Origin: Symbiodinium microadriaticum
Taxonomy: Eukaryota; Sar; Dinophyceae; Suessiales; Symbiodiniaceae
Direction of reading: 5' to 3'
DNA: 64,000 bases
NCBI GenBank assembly: GCA_001939145.1
Contig: LSRX01000055.1
Location: 873,585-937,584 of the forward strand
The notes beneath the pieces are model-generated. The model was not told the DNA's origin and searched no databases. It saw only the letters and a program-made list of their open reading frames with translations. Positions 12,301-26,000 of the stretch are shown piece by piece. Made by a program: the position numbers and the translations under genes. The stretch's first letter is position 1, and every line of letters starts with the position of its first letter.

Positions 12301-15300
12301 CCTTTGAGCTAAGGGCCTAGAAGACCTGAAAAGCCCTCAACAACAATCCTCAACGTCTAATGTAGGCGAAGCCCGAAAAGCATGAAAGCCAACTCCAGCA
12401 GCTGAGAACCACTGACAACCTGTGCGAGGCACAGAACGTAGCTCGATGGCCAAATCCCCATTGAATGATGGAAACATACCTTAGCTATATACTTATGACT
12501 TGAACCTCTTCAGGAATATGTAAGCCCTATATAGGCCCCAAGCCCTTGACCTACTTCTCCGTTATTGACAGGCATTCGGCTCTGGATTGGAAGGCCCCGT
12601 AAAGTGCGCCTGGGACTGCGCCAAGACGCACCTCAGAGGATTGATTGAGGGCTGCGGGTTTTTTGGATTTAGAGGTTTTTCTTGTTTGGGGTTTAGGATT
12701 TAGAGGGTAGGGCTCAAAGGGCTCAACAGCTGACCAGAAGCGGGTTATGGTTCAGGGCTTTTAGGGTTCATGCCGTTCAGGGATGAGGGGGTGCATGTAT
12801 GTATATATATATATATATACATACATGTATATACATACATACAGTTACTTAATTGCTTGCTTGCTTATGTATGTGTGTATATATATATACACATACACAT
12901 ACATAATTTAAACAGAGAGAGAGGGATGAGGGAGAGAGTTATACATCAGTATGTATGCAACTGTATGCACACATGTGTGCGAATGATGCCTCCAGTCAGG
13001 ACTGACTGCACAAACCCTGACACTTTTCGTGGCACACCACTGTGCACCATATTGATCGACTTCAACACGTTTCAAAGCACACGTCAATGCGCATGCTTCC
13101 CGACCTGAGCTGTTCGGTCTTACAGCCAGAAATGGCAACGAGCACATCAGGGGTGCCTGGCACGCTTGGCTGGGTTGGTAATGCCTAGGCAGTGAATCTG
13201 CTGAGACAGTTGTACGATGCTGTGCCTTCCCCAGACACCCCTGAGTAGTTCCTGTTTGGGATTACCTTATGGGATTCTACCTTTAAACCACAAAAAGGAA
13301 CTACTTAGGGGCCTATGGGTAAGGCTTCATCGTGACCCCAAAATTACGCAAAGGCTCAAAGCCCTAAAAGGCTGATTAGTCAGGCCAAACTCACAGACCT
13401 ATTAATAAAAGCTGAAGTCTGTTCTTGNGCATGTATGTATATATATATATATATACATACATAAATATAAATACAAAAAATAAATAAATATAAATAAATA
13501 TATATATATATATAATATATATATATATACCCTATGGAACGCAGCATTCTAAACCCGTCGTCCACCGCTCTTCGGCCACTTCGCGCTGCTAAGGCGCTGC
13601 ATCTCCAAGCGCTCTGCCTCGCCGGTAACCCAGGCCTCGAACTCTACGTAAGGGTTTAGGGTTTGGGGTTGAGGGTTTGGGGTTTAGGGTTTAGATGGGT
13701 TTAGGGTTGAGGGTCTACTTAGCGGTTCGTGGGACTTAGTAACTAAGGTTATAAATAGGGTAACTATACTTATATTTACTTATAACCCCAATAAAGGTAC
13801 TTGTAACTGTACCTCTTAACTCCCCTGAATCTCCAAGTACAGACATTAAAGGATCCTTACATATGGCTTAAGGTTTACAGAAGAGCCTCTTATAGGGTTT
13901 TATTATGAGGTTTTGCATAGTTTTTCAAGGTTTAGCCGGTTCGTTGTAGTGCTTTTTGAGGATTTCTGAGATTTGGGTGTTAGTAGCCGCCTCAATCACT
14001 TGAGGGTTTGGAGTTTGGGGTGTAGGAGTGGGGCGAAGGACATTTCGGGTTTTGGGTGTTAGGAAGGTTTACATTCGTGGTTGTCTCATCACTGCTCCTA
14101 CTGCGCCCTTCATCCACCCTGAAAAAGTCTTAATATAACCCTACTTCACATATCCCCACACCATTAAACCCTAAACCCTAAACCTAGACCCTAAGCACTG
14201 ACTGCTGCTCACATGCTTCATCGGAAGGAGGGCGACCTTCGTTTGGGACGCCTCTTGGCCACTGCGGTCTCAAGCCTTAAACTCAATGTCTGGCAATCCT
14301 TATACTTACGCCTTATACTGTCCAGCTGCCCGCAAAGAGCCCTTTAATATTAAAGAACCCTCAAAGAAGCCGTGAACAAAGCCCACAGGAACAGAGGCAA
14401 AGCAACCCTTCGCCGGTGCATCGGCCAGGCTGCGAGGATATGGCTCGAGGGTTGGTTCATTGTTGTAAGCTTTGACTTCAGCGCCATTTTGAGTTCAGGG
14501 TGTGGATCAGAGAGCATACAGCTTGCTAGGCAAAGGCCCGCATCATTCTGACAAGCAGCGACACGAAAATCACGAGAACCTCATGTCCGAGTCACAAACA
14601 CGACTCCAATCAGATTCAGCCACACCTTTCGGGGGTCACCATCCAATTCTAAACCCTAAACTCGGCCCTGAACCCAAGCCATACACAAGCCCAGCTCAAA
14701 CAGGGTTTATAGGGCTTAGGATAAAAAAATACTCTTATAACACCATCAGCATCATGGCAGTGCCTCAGCCTCCTGGCGTGGGCCGTCCAGGGCCTGTCAA
14801 AGTCAGGCGCAACTTGAGGGAGTACAGGGTGTAGGGTTTCCTTATAATTAGTCCCAGGTTTATGGCTTACGGTTCGTTGATGTTCCCTTAGCAAGCCTTT
14901 CCGGATGATTTTGAAAGGTTTGCTCCAGATTACGACTGGTTGCCTAGGAGCCTCGGCCAAGAACGGCGCCCTGCTCATGCTGCTAGATACCTGACCCTAA
15001 ACTTTGTCTTACTTCCCCACAATATGCCAGGGAAGTTAACGGTTAAACTTTGAGATTACTACTAAAATGTAAGAACCCAAAAAGCTTAAAGATTGGCTAT
15101 TGGAGAACTAAGTTGTAGGATGCTGAGCTTCGGAGCTCAGTTCAGGGACGGACGGCGACAAAGCCTTCGGCGTTAGGCTTTGCTTAAGGGCTTAGCAATC
15201 CGCAAATCTCATCGGACCTTGAATTCACCTGTGAAGTTTACGGTTTACTGGTTTCAGCGTCCGGAAAACCCTGAACTTGTTACATTTTCGCGGCCAGACT

Positions 15301-18300
15301 GTGGGAACTGGGTTGTGAGGGTTTTCGGGCATGGAAGTGCTCTGGCATATGCGTGTTACCTGCTAGCATGCTCTGCATCGAGCTGTATGACGAAAAGCTC
15401 TGGATACAACGATTCTGTCAGCCCTCATGATTCTAGAGTACGTCCACGACAGTTTTCGGAATTGAGTGCAAACCCTCACGGTGAGAGGGGCTTGAGGTTT
15501 CTCCGCTAAGCCTACACACCCTGACGTTCGTGGGCAAAGACTAAATTGAGTCAGAGCTTGGTTGCCCTGAACGGTAGCAATAAACCCTGAAGGCCCCAAA
15601 CCGGAACCCAAAACCCCAAACCTTACACGGTTTAGAAGTTCAGGGTTTAGGGTTTAGGGGCCCAGTCAATCCCCCAAACCCGAGACCCTCAGCCCCTGCG
15701 CTAGTGCTCGCCGCCTCCTTCTCACGCTCCGCGACACGCAAACGGTTCAGCTTCTCCTTTGCGCTCAGGACTTCAGCCGCAAGGCTTCCACTTACAGGCG
15801 CAGTTAGGCCATTAACCAAAAATCCTAAACCCTATAAACCCTATAAAAACCCTATAAACCCTATAAACCCTCTAAACCCTATAAGCCCTCTAAACCCTAT
15901 AAACCCTAAGCCCCTAAAACCCTAAACAGGATAGACTTCAGCTCTAAGAGCTGAAGCCCCCAGAACACTCGACCTCTCCCCCCTTTGTCCTGCCGTTGCT
16001 CCGTGAGCTTTTCAACAGAGCCTTCGGCCTCCAGAGTGTAGCAGCTTGGAGCACGGGTTAGGGTTTAGGGTTTAGGGTTTAGGGTTTTGGGTTTTAGGGT
16101 TTAGGGTTCAGCTTGGAGCCAATTCGGTGTCTTCAGCTTAGGAGCATCAAAGTTCTGTTCTGTTTTTTTTTCACACATTCAAAGTCTTCCAGAGTTCGTC
16201 CTTCAGGCTTTTTGCTTTAGGGGGGGGCGGGACAAATTCTTCAGGATTCGAGCTTCTATGGGCTCCGGCCAAAACACTGACATGTAGGGTTTAGGGTGTA
16301 CACAGCCTGGCTACTCTGAAGTAAAGTCGCAAGGATAAATCATGAAGCGGTACCCCAAGCTGCCCCGAGCCCTGCACAACAACCCCACTAAACCCAAGAC
16401 CGTAAACCCTCAACCCTAAACCCCAACTTCCATCCGTAACCAACTCGAAACGATCTGACATGATGTCTAGCCGGTCTGCAGCCGAAGCCAAGTCTTGTGA
16501 CTAAGCTTTTACCTGACAGTGTTTCTGCACCCTAAACTGATAGTCTCTTATGATTACAGCGTCTAACTATGCAAAGAGGTTACCGTCCAAAAAGTATCAT
16601 ATTGTAGGCTCTAAGTCTATGCAGTTCCTGGACATGTCCAGGAGGACAGTGTGATTGACAGTGCCATGTGTAAAGCAGTACTGAATCTGGCTCTGTCTGT
16701 CTTTGACTTTTCGCAGGCGTGTGCTCAGTCTATATCACTCTTATTGTTGCTTGTCTGAGAAATGGCCCCCGGCTACTTTACTTCAAACCCTGGGCCCTAA
16801 ACCTCAAACTCAAAACCCCAGATGCTCTTTTTATGGATCAACCCCACAAAAACAGCCTCTTCGATGGGCTCCAGCAAGCGATTAGAGCCGATAATGTCCT
16901 GCCAAAGTGCGACACTTTGATAGATGTAGGGTTCAGGGCCTAGGGTGTAGGGCGAGGGTGTTTTTTCAACAGCTCCAAAAAGGGATCCTTCAACACGGCT
17001 TAGGATTTGATATGTTAGCATGTGTTAGGGATTTGGGGGGGGAAGTTGACGTTGGAAACGTATTGTCCTCGTATCCTAGCAGCGTGCCCGTGAAAATTCC
17101 GGCACTGATCATCTTTTTTCTGGTGTCCAATTTCATGATCCTAACACCCATCCCAACAGGTAAACACGTGACTTACGGAGCCTTTGCCTGTCCGCCGAGG
17201 AACCTGTCCGCCGAGGAACTGGTACGCCTTCAACTCGGCCTAAACTCAGCACTTTTCTAGGGCGTGAAACTTGAACTTCATGAATCTGTGACGCTTGCAG
17301 CACTGGGGAGGGTGCTTTGAATTTGCGCTGTGCACCAAACCTTCAAGCCACGCCATCCCAGATTAAAATGAAAGAGCCAACATTCACAGCCGAATAATAA
17401 ACCCGAAAGCCAGTACACCCCCCAAACCTTAAACCCGAACCCACACCCGATATCCGCACTCTCGCTCTAGTAGAGGAGCCTTGACAATCGGCCTGATTTT
17501 CTGGGGTTTCCTAAGCGGGTGATAGGGCTGGGAAGGTTTCCACAGGATTCTGTGACAGGGAGCTGGTGAGATTAGGGTTTGGAGGTAGATTGCAACATAA
17601 GCACACAGGGAGTAAAAGGCCTAGAACGGCCTAGAATTTGAAAAGTGCTGTAAGAGATTTATAGACTAAAAGGTTTGTTTGCAGGACTCTATGGGGCTTT
17701 ATGCTTTGTCCATGAGAGGCTCTTAACATCAGAGTAGGATTGTCTTGCCAGTATGCGATTACACAACTGGGGTCCGTTAACCCGACACCCTAAACCCTTA
17801 ACTGTAAACCCTAAACCCTAAAACCCTAAACCTTAAACCCTAAACCTTAAACCCTAAACACGAAACCCTAAACCCTAAACCTTACACCCTAAACCTTAAA
17901 CCCTAAACCCGAAACCCTGAACTTTAAGTCGCAAGGTGTAACACCCCATGGGGATCCCCGGCCTAGATCCATACCCAAAGCCGAAGGCATCATACCGTTG
18001 ATGATATAAACCCTGCATCACCCCTAAAACGGAATATATACTATAATTCCCATGCATAGTTTAGGGTCCTTAAGGTAATGCAGGATTTGTATCATCAACC
18101 GTACCTCTCTCCGAGCCAAGACAGGCTTTAGGGTTGGACGCTTAGGGTCGGAGATCCTCTAAGACACAGAGAGGCTCTAAGATCATGCTCTTGACCGTTT
18201 AGGGTTTAGGGTTTAAGGTTCAGGGTTTGGGGTTTAGGGTCGACTCCTTGAAAGGGGTCCGGGACAAGAACTTCGATGTGGGCAGTTCTTCAAATCATGG

Positions 18301-21300
18301 CGACCTTTTTAGGTCCCACAAACAGTACGGCGCCCGTATAAAAAGGGCCCCACAAAGGGGGACCCTCCCTCCCCTAAACCCAAGACCCCAAACCCTAACC
18401 CTACACCCTCAAAGCCCTAAACACAAGTCCCCAAAAGAGACCCTAGACCCTCAAGCCCTAAACACAAGACCCGAAACCCTAACCCAAGACCCTCAAACCC
18501 TAAACACAAGACCCTAAAAGAGACCCTTGTAAAAAACCGACGCAACTACCCATGGTACGTCCTCAAGGTACTCGAGCAAGCCATCTTCATGAGGCGACTG
18601 AGCCTCCCAAAGCTTCAGCGTGTGGGGCTTTAGGGTTTATGGTTTTGGCCTAGGGGTTTAAGGTTTTGGGGTTTAGGGTGTAGGGGTATAGGGTTTTCGG
18701 GTTTAATTTTGGGGGTTTAGGGGTTTCGGTGTCTTCCAGGGCCCCGTAACAATGAGAAGAGGCTGTTGGGGGTATATTGCAACATACTTTATCTAAAGGA
18801 GCTCTAATCAGGAAAGGTATTCGCAATTAGTCAGGGTTCGGTATTAAAGGTTTCTCAAAAAATGGGAACACTAGAGGGCCAAAAAGTCGGGTTTAGGGCG
18901 GCAGGGCGTTTGGTTCCACAGTGTTGCTTCAGGGCCCTGGAGCACTTCGAGTTCAAACAAGGCCGCCGCCGATGTGAAGAACTCTGGCGCTTGGGCTTCG
19001 GGCTTAATTGCCAAAGGTTTTTAGTGTTCAGGGCTAACCCTGAGCTTTTTAAATTTACCGTCCCTAAACCTTAAACCTGAAGGGTTACGGCTATCGGGCC
19101 TAGGGTTGTGTTGTCAGGAGCGTTGGCCCTGAACATGTCCAAGGCTTCAGCCTTTCTTGAAGCATCAAGGGACTCAGCAAGCAGGACATAAGTACTGCAG
19201 GGGACTTAAACCCTAAACCCCAAACCCTACACCTTATGCTGTTGTATAAGGTTTTGGGGCATAGCATGCCGTTTCTACAATAAGGAACTCCAAGGAAGAA
19301 TCGGTACAACTTTCAGCATTCTGTCTTCAGAGTGTGTGAACTTGGCAACCCCAAGTCGGGTTTTTTCACCCCTCGTACAAGCCGCTTGCTACGTCTTCCG
19401 AGCTTTGAACTACACTCCGGCATGCGCGTTGTCAAGAAAGTACGCCCTCATCCCGGCAGCTTATCACTGGGGCTTCAAATAGCCCAAAGTAAGTACTTTT
19501 TACAGACTTTAGACTCCAAAGTAGCTACTATTTGTATACTTGGAGCCGTAGGGTATGGTAGCAAGAGACCACCAACTGAAGCCGATCCCCAGACTCCTGC
19601 TTTCTTGAAGGAGTATGTTCTTCATCCTAGGCCTGAGCCGTTGGTCCTCTACCTTAACCCTTACACTTTAAACGCCAACGTTATAAATCGCCGAATACAC
19701 CTTGAACATCATGAAACCTGAGTTTGCAAGGGTCCATACCAAACACCAGCCTAGAGTTAGCATGCCCTAGGGACTAATACTACGTATTCAGCCGCCTATT
19801 ACCAGACTCTATGCAATGAAGTGTTACCTCACCCCAGAACCCTAAAGCCTGTTAAAACCCTAACAGCCCCCCAATTTTCCAGAATTTATGCCATGAAGTG
19901 TTACCTCACCCCAGAACCCTAAATCCTGTTTAAACCCTATAACAGCAGGTACCTAGGGTACTAGAGCCCCTATAGGGCCCTATATAGTAGGTACCTGGGG
20001 GGTTCGGGACAGCCCCAAGCCCCGCGAAGGAGATCTGCCTTGGGCTTCATGAGAGAGATTTGCTCGACTTCGCCTTCAGACGGGGCATCGGGCGGCTCTT
20101 TTTCCGTTTCGGGCAGCCAACGAAGGAATGTGGGGTGTTCCGTTCCAGGGTATACGGCTTAGGATGTATGGTACTTTCTACTTGGGCATGATTTCGAGCA
20201 GCAGAGCTTGCGACGAAATGCCAGAAACGCTCTGTTGACCCTTCAACGGCTAGGGCGGCTAAGGGTACTGCCAGAAAAGGAAGCCCTCGGAAACCGTGTG
20301 AAAACCCTAGCCCGGATAAGAAACAAGAATAGCTGCAGAATCAAGAGACCCGAAAACGAAAGCCCTGACCCTCGAACCCTTAACCTCAACCGAGCCCTGT
20401 GACTGTGAGAGCACAACCCTACCTGCAAACCCGACCTTCTTAGCAACAAAATATATGGAAATCGCAACAAGGAGCGCATAAACTGTAGATTTTTTGGCGG
20501 TTCAGGTAAACACTGCTGAATCAACTACAAACACCCATCGGCCAACAAAAAACATGGCAAACCTCGGCACAGCTCTGCCTTGCAGAATCAAGAAACGGTT
20601 GTGATCCAAGTCCACCCCGCGCTTGCGGAGAAGAGCAACGACCTCTCTTGTCTCGGACTTGAAGGGCTAGGGTTTGGGAATTCGGGTTTGGGGCCGCTTT
20701 CGGTTTAGGGCTTTCGGGTTTAGGGGTTAAGGATTCGAGCTTCGAGTGTAGAAGCTCAGAGGCTCAAGTTCTGGGGAGTCCTTGATGTCGGAGACTTGGC
20801 TGTTTTAGGGCTTTACCGAGCATCGCTCTGGGCACTGTAGCTAAGATCTAAATAAAGGCAATTCGCATACTTATAAGGCCACTGATGATCGACAGTCCAT
20901 AAGTCCCCTGAGCCTTTCAGTGCTTTTTGCAGCTGAAGCCTTCGGAGACGTCTTAGGACACAGAATTTATCATGTGCTGTACATACTGACTTCAAGCCTA
21001 AGGCTATAAGTGTTAGATATGTTCACATGTTCCATGCACCACGCGAAGGCGTAACAAGCTACTCAGACCTGAAGCCGCAAACAGGAGAGACGGAGCTGCT
21101 AACTCTTTTTACAACGTGTGGAATGCAGGCAGGTCAGAAGAGGAGATACGGTTCAGTCATGTCCAGGCATGCATCCCGGCTTGCACTGATCCATGCACGA
21201 AGATGCAAAATCATCTTGTACAGACAGTTGACGTGCACACACACACACACACACACACACGCGCGCACAGTCGCACTCACATTGCAATATGGGGATGAGC

Positions 21301-23065
21301 AAAGCTCAACCGTACATGTTGGAAGGACCCGGATGCTTTGCTTTTCATCCATTCAACGAAACCCATCAGACCCGGTACTCTCTGGGAGGAGCCTTTTTTG
21401 GCATCATAAGGTAAGCATTTTTGGAGGACCCGGCGCGCTCCCGCGAACCTTAAACCCTATAAACTTTGAATAAACCACCCTTTACTCAAGCCTAAACCCC
21501 CCCATGTCTCAACCCTAAAGACTAAGCCTTAAAGCAATGAGCCTTAAACTCTTAATCCCTTCAGCCCGAAACCTTAAACTTCAACTCCTAAACCCTCCTG
21601 AACCCTGGAGCCATCGCCCGCCTCGGTGAAGTTGCTTCCCTTTCCATCGATGTAGTACTTGGACTGATTGTTCTTGAACGCCTGCGACTGCGACGGTTTA
21701 GAGTTTCGGGTTTAGGGTCCAGGGCTTAGGGTGCAAGGAGCACTCAAAAAGCCCAGGTAGGCCAGCGTCTTCTGAAAGAAGCTTCAGCGCTAGGTGATGA
21801 CGGCTACACCCCCTGTTCACCCTAATCACATCCCAAACCCCTAAATCCTTACACTCTTCAGCCCTTGACCCCGTGAAGCCCTAAACCCCTGAAACAGTCA
21901 AACCCTAAACCCTAAAGCCCAAAAGCCCTATACCTAGACCCTATAAACCCTAAACCCCCAAACCCTAAACCCTAATCCCCCCAAGCCCTAAACCCTCAAC
22001 CCCATTCAACTCAAACTCACCCTGCGAGGCCTCGCGGGTCACACTGAAGACGGAGCCCTTGACAACTTCATAGTCTTCCGGGCCATCTCCTCAACCAGCA
22101 ATGACCCTGGGGCTCCAAGTATACAAATAGTACCTACTTTGGGGTCTAAAGTCTGTAAATAGTAGCTACTTTGGGCTATTTGGAGGCCCAGTGATAAGCT
22201 GTGGGAACCAGGAATAGATGGGCGAAGTGGGCACTCACATATTCGATGCCTGACTATCTCTGTTCGTACTACATGTTCATATCATGAGTCTTAGCACCAC
22301 TGTTGTCGCACTTACCAGGCTCTGCAGTCGCGATTGTTTGTGCTCGTGATAATTGCACATACCTTCAGAAAAGAAGTAGTGTTAGCAAAGAAGTCGCCCT
22401 CGACCTTCAACCCAGCAAGGGCCGCCTTTCTGATGGATTTGCGTTTTTTGTCAGGTAGGAAGATAGGCCTGCACCAATGCATAACTTCACGACTTCAGCA
22501 GGCACTCGGCTCCTGTGTCGACGATGTCCTGGAAGGTTACCTCCACCTGCGCTTGAGAGTCCTACCGTGGGTGGTGCGACGAAGGAAACCCTTAGTTCGA
22601 GAAAGCTCTACCTGCACGAAATAGAAACAAACAAAACACGAACAGACAAACCCTGAACTTCGTACCCACGTACTGTACAGGACATACACACACCCACATA
22701 CTGTATGTGTTTGTGTACATACATATATGGATATGTATGTATATATATATATGTGTGTGTGTGTATGTATACATAAGTATACATGTGTGTATATTTCGTC
22801 TTTACATACATACAGACATACATACATACATACATAAATACATACATACATACATACATACATACATACATCCATGCATGCATACATACATACATACATA
22901 CACACATTGACAACCCTATGCCCCAAAACCTCGTACCTGTAACCCCAGATACCGACCCTGAACCGCGGCAAACAAATTGAGCCTGAATNTATATATATAT
23001 ATGTGTGTGTGTGTATGTATACATAAGTATACATGTGTGTATATTTCGTCTTTACATACATACAG

Positions 23066-23096
<31 letters not shown>

Positions 23097-26000
23097 TATA
23101 TATGTGTATATATATATATATATATGCACACACACATTGACAACCCTATGCCCCAAAACCTCGTACCTGTAACCCCAGATACCGACCCTGAACCGCGGCA
23201 AACAAATTGAGCCTGAATTCCTACACCCCTTCGCGCGAAAATTGCAGAGTTCCAAACGTTTTCGGGGGTCTTGGGCAAAGGGGATCGGGCTTCGGGTTCC
23301 AGGTTCGTGTTTAGGGTTTAGGGCATGTAGGGCGTATATAAACATAAGAACCCCAAGCATAACCCTAAACGCTAAACCCTACGTTGGTGGCCTGGCCTTC
23401 GCGCTGGACAAGTTTGGCATGGCCCCGGAGGCGTGGATCAGCTCGGACACCTGTGATAAAAACGTCCAGGCTCCTGGTAAAGAGGTTCTCCATGGAAGAG
23501 ACCACATGCTGCTCAAAGTAGAATAGCGAACGAGAGCAAGAGAACATGAGAGCAAGAAACAATCGAGTTGAGGAACTGTGTTTTGCATGGTGAGTAGATA
23601 CAGGGCGCTCTGAGGAACGTGTCGGGTCATTGTCGTGACGATTGTTGCAATTGTGTCTAGTGCTAACAATGATACGCAGGAGCTTTTCGCTCTCACCGGC
23701 TTGTTGACGGTTTGGAGATACGTATTTCAGGGTTCAGGGTTTAGGGTAGGCCTGAAATCTCTGAGCTCAGCGTGTTTCTGTTTCAGTGAAGGGGTGTGCT
23801 TCAAACCTCAATCCGGTGACTGTGGACACTGGGACCGGGTTGGGAAGATGTTCTTCCGGATCCCGAGTTTAGTGTGTCCCTCTCCAGGCGAACAATCTAC
23901 AATCTAAGTCACCATAATACATAATAGGGGTATCGCGATAGTAGCATGCTTTCAATCTATGGTAACGCAAGACGTATCCATATCGACTCCCTGAAAAAAC
24001 TATTTCCAATTTATGACACCCTGATAAACTTCTTGTCGGAGGCGGGGGTGCAGGCGCGACGTTTCTTAAGGCTGCGGCCCGTACCCCCGCAGCTTCGGGC
24101 ACAGTACTTCCGTAATGCGGGATTGCTGCCCATCAGCAATACGATGCTGAGCCTTGTTTAAGCGCATCTTCTTTGCACGCTTGCCGAAAACGAAGAGCAG
24201 GGCGTCAATGGTGTTGGACCTGTAGCGATGACCGTTTCAAAAACAAGGGAGCTTTTGTAGAAGACAAGAGATGGAATGAACAACACGTTTGTCAAGGTGT
24301 CTGCTAGCCATATAGCTAAAGAAAGCTTGATGTGTTTCTGCATCTAAGTGCATGTATTCTATCATTGCATTATTCAACACGAACCTTCGGGTTTCTGCGA
24401 GATGTGATGATGCCTGCATCGAAGCTGTTTGTCCGTCGGTAGATTTTGACGGCACTGCCAGGACCTACAATGCTGTAGGCTATCCTTTGGGGATCAAGGT
24501 GTGTGGTGTCTGAATTGATTTAGAGTAGTCACTTGCTTTGCAATCATGAGCCAGACCGTTCGGAACTGGCCTTAATCTAACGGTCCAAGTATCTGCTCTA
24601 CCAAATACCAACCTACAAAGCTACTATCCCAAACACAAATACTAATTGCTACCTACAGTCTCAAATGTAGTTCATCTTTCGGTTACCTCATAGGAACCTA
24701 AACATAAAGTTAGCTAAACCAGAAAAGGAACCACTATGCAGACCATAGGTACTTGCTAGGTCCTTCGGACTTTTAGGGCTGCGGCCCATGGAGTGTCGCT
24801 GCGCCTTTAAGCTTTCGAGGCCCGCACTTGCCACTGCCGTTGGGGCCGACGATCGAGGAAAAGCCTGAGCGCTGTAGCAGTTTAGGGTGTAGGGTCGGCG
24901 TTGCGTCGGAGATCTTAAACCTATGGGACTTAGGATTAGGGGGACCCTTGGGGATATAGACCCTCTCAATAAGGTCCCGTTTAAGAGAGCCAGAATTCAG
25001 AAGCAGGGTTCAGAAAGGTCCCCTTTAAGGGGTCTCCCTAGTACTACCTAGGAACCTAAACCCTAAGCCCAAACTCTAAACCCCAAGCTCTGGACCCTAA
25101 TCAACCTCGCCTTCCTACTGCTGCAAGCATCTTTTTGGTTCTTGTATGTTTACCCTGAGGCTCTAAGGACTCATATTTTAGGGCTTTTGGGCCCGCAAAA
25201 ACCCTACTATCTAAGGCTTTTGGGGCTATGTTGAGCCTTAGGTTAAGGCCCGGAGGACTTCCTAAACCCGAAGACCCCAAAACCGGCTTAGGGTGTGCGG
25301 TACCTACGAGACAGCAACGTGGATCCTTGGACCTAAACCCTGAACCTTGAACCCGAAACCCTACCCATAGGCCCTAAGTAGTTCCTTTTTATGGTTCCTG
25401 TTTAGAATCCTAATAGAGGGTGGCTATGAATCATTCAGACATCTACACATTACCTTTTTGCAGGGCGGGTTGCATATTGTTCCTATGGGTCCTATACTTC
25501 CAAAGTCAAGCGTTTTGAGTCCAGGGCAGCAGGAGAGTTTAACGGTCAGTCAACCCTAAACCTTAATGTAAATCCCAAACTAGATTTGTGGACCTTGGGT
25601 TGAGGGTGTAGGGGCTTAGGATTCAACATTCCAGAAGGGCTCCCAAATGTAAGTGCTTTGATTCAGCAAATCCCTGATATAGGCCCCAAGCTCTTAACCT
25701 ACTTAGAAAGTCCCTGATCCTCGCAGCAAGGGCGGCGCTGCTCTTGCAGCCACGAGGCTTGGGAGGGTCTAAGTCTAAGTCTGGGCATGTGCAGTACTTA
25801 AGGTCAACATGCATGTCGAAGGATTCCCGAAGGGTCATGCAGCAATATGGCGCTGCTATGCATCCACCATCCACCCGTGGCAGTGAAGAGATTCAGAGAC
25901 TCCTTGACTCCTTCATGATGCAACATTCCTAAAGCATCATGAAACTACAGAGTGAGGGATGCCTAGTACGGTATGTATATATATATATATACATACATAC

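Noticed and set aside
15704-15925. Plus-strand 73-codon frame
   Set aside because: Antisense of the EKLNRLRVAEREKE SMC4 exon, and it continues into the CCCTATAAA tract.
16797-17021. 74-codon minus-strand ORF as a separate gene
   Set aside because: Only its DIIGSNRLLEPIEE core is coding, as an SMC4 exon. The rest is intron read-through.
20020-20160. Extended N-terminal reading ...LPETEKEPPDAPSEGEVEQ as one exon
   Set aside because: The LQG-EVEQ junction shows that the acceptor is TCTGAAG at 20,074-20,080. The upstream part is intron that happens to stay open.
22537-23360. 198-codon and related Cys/Met/Val/Tyr frames
   Set aside because: Translated (CATA)n/(GTAT)n microsatellite, and partly duplicated around an N.
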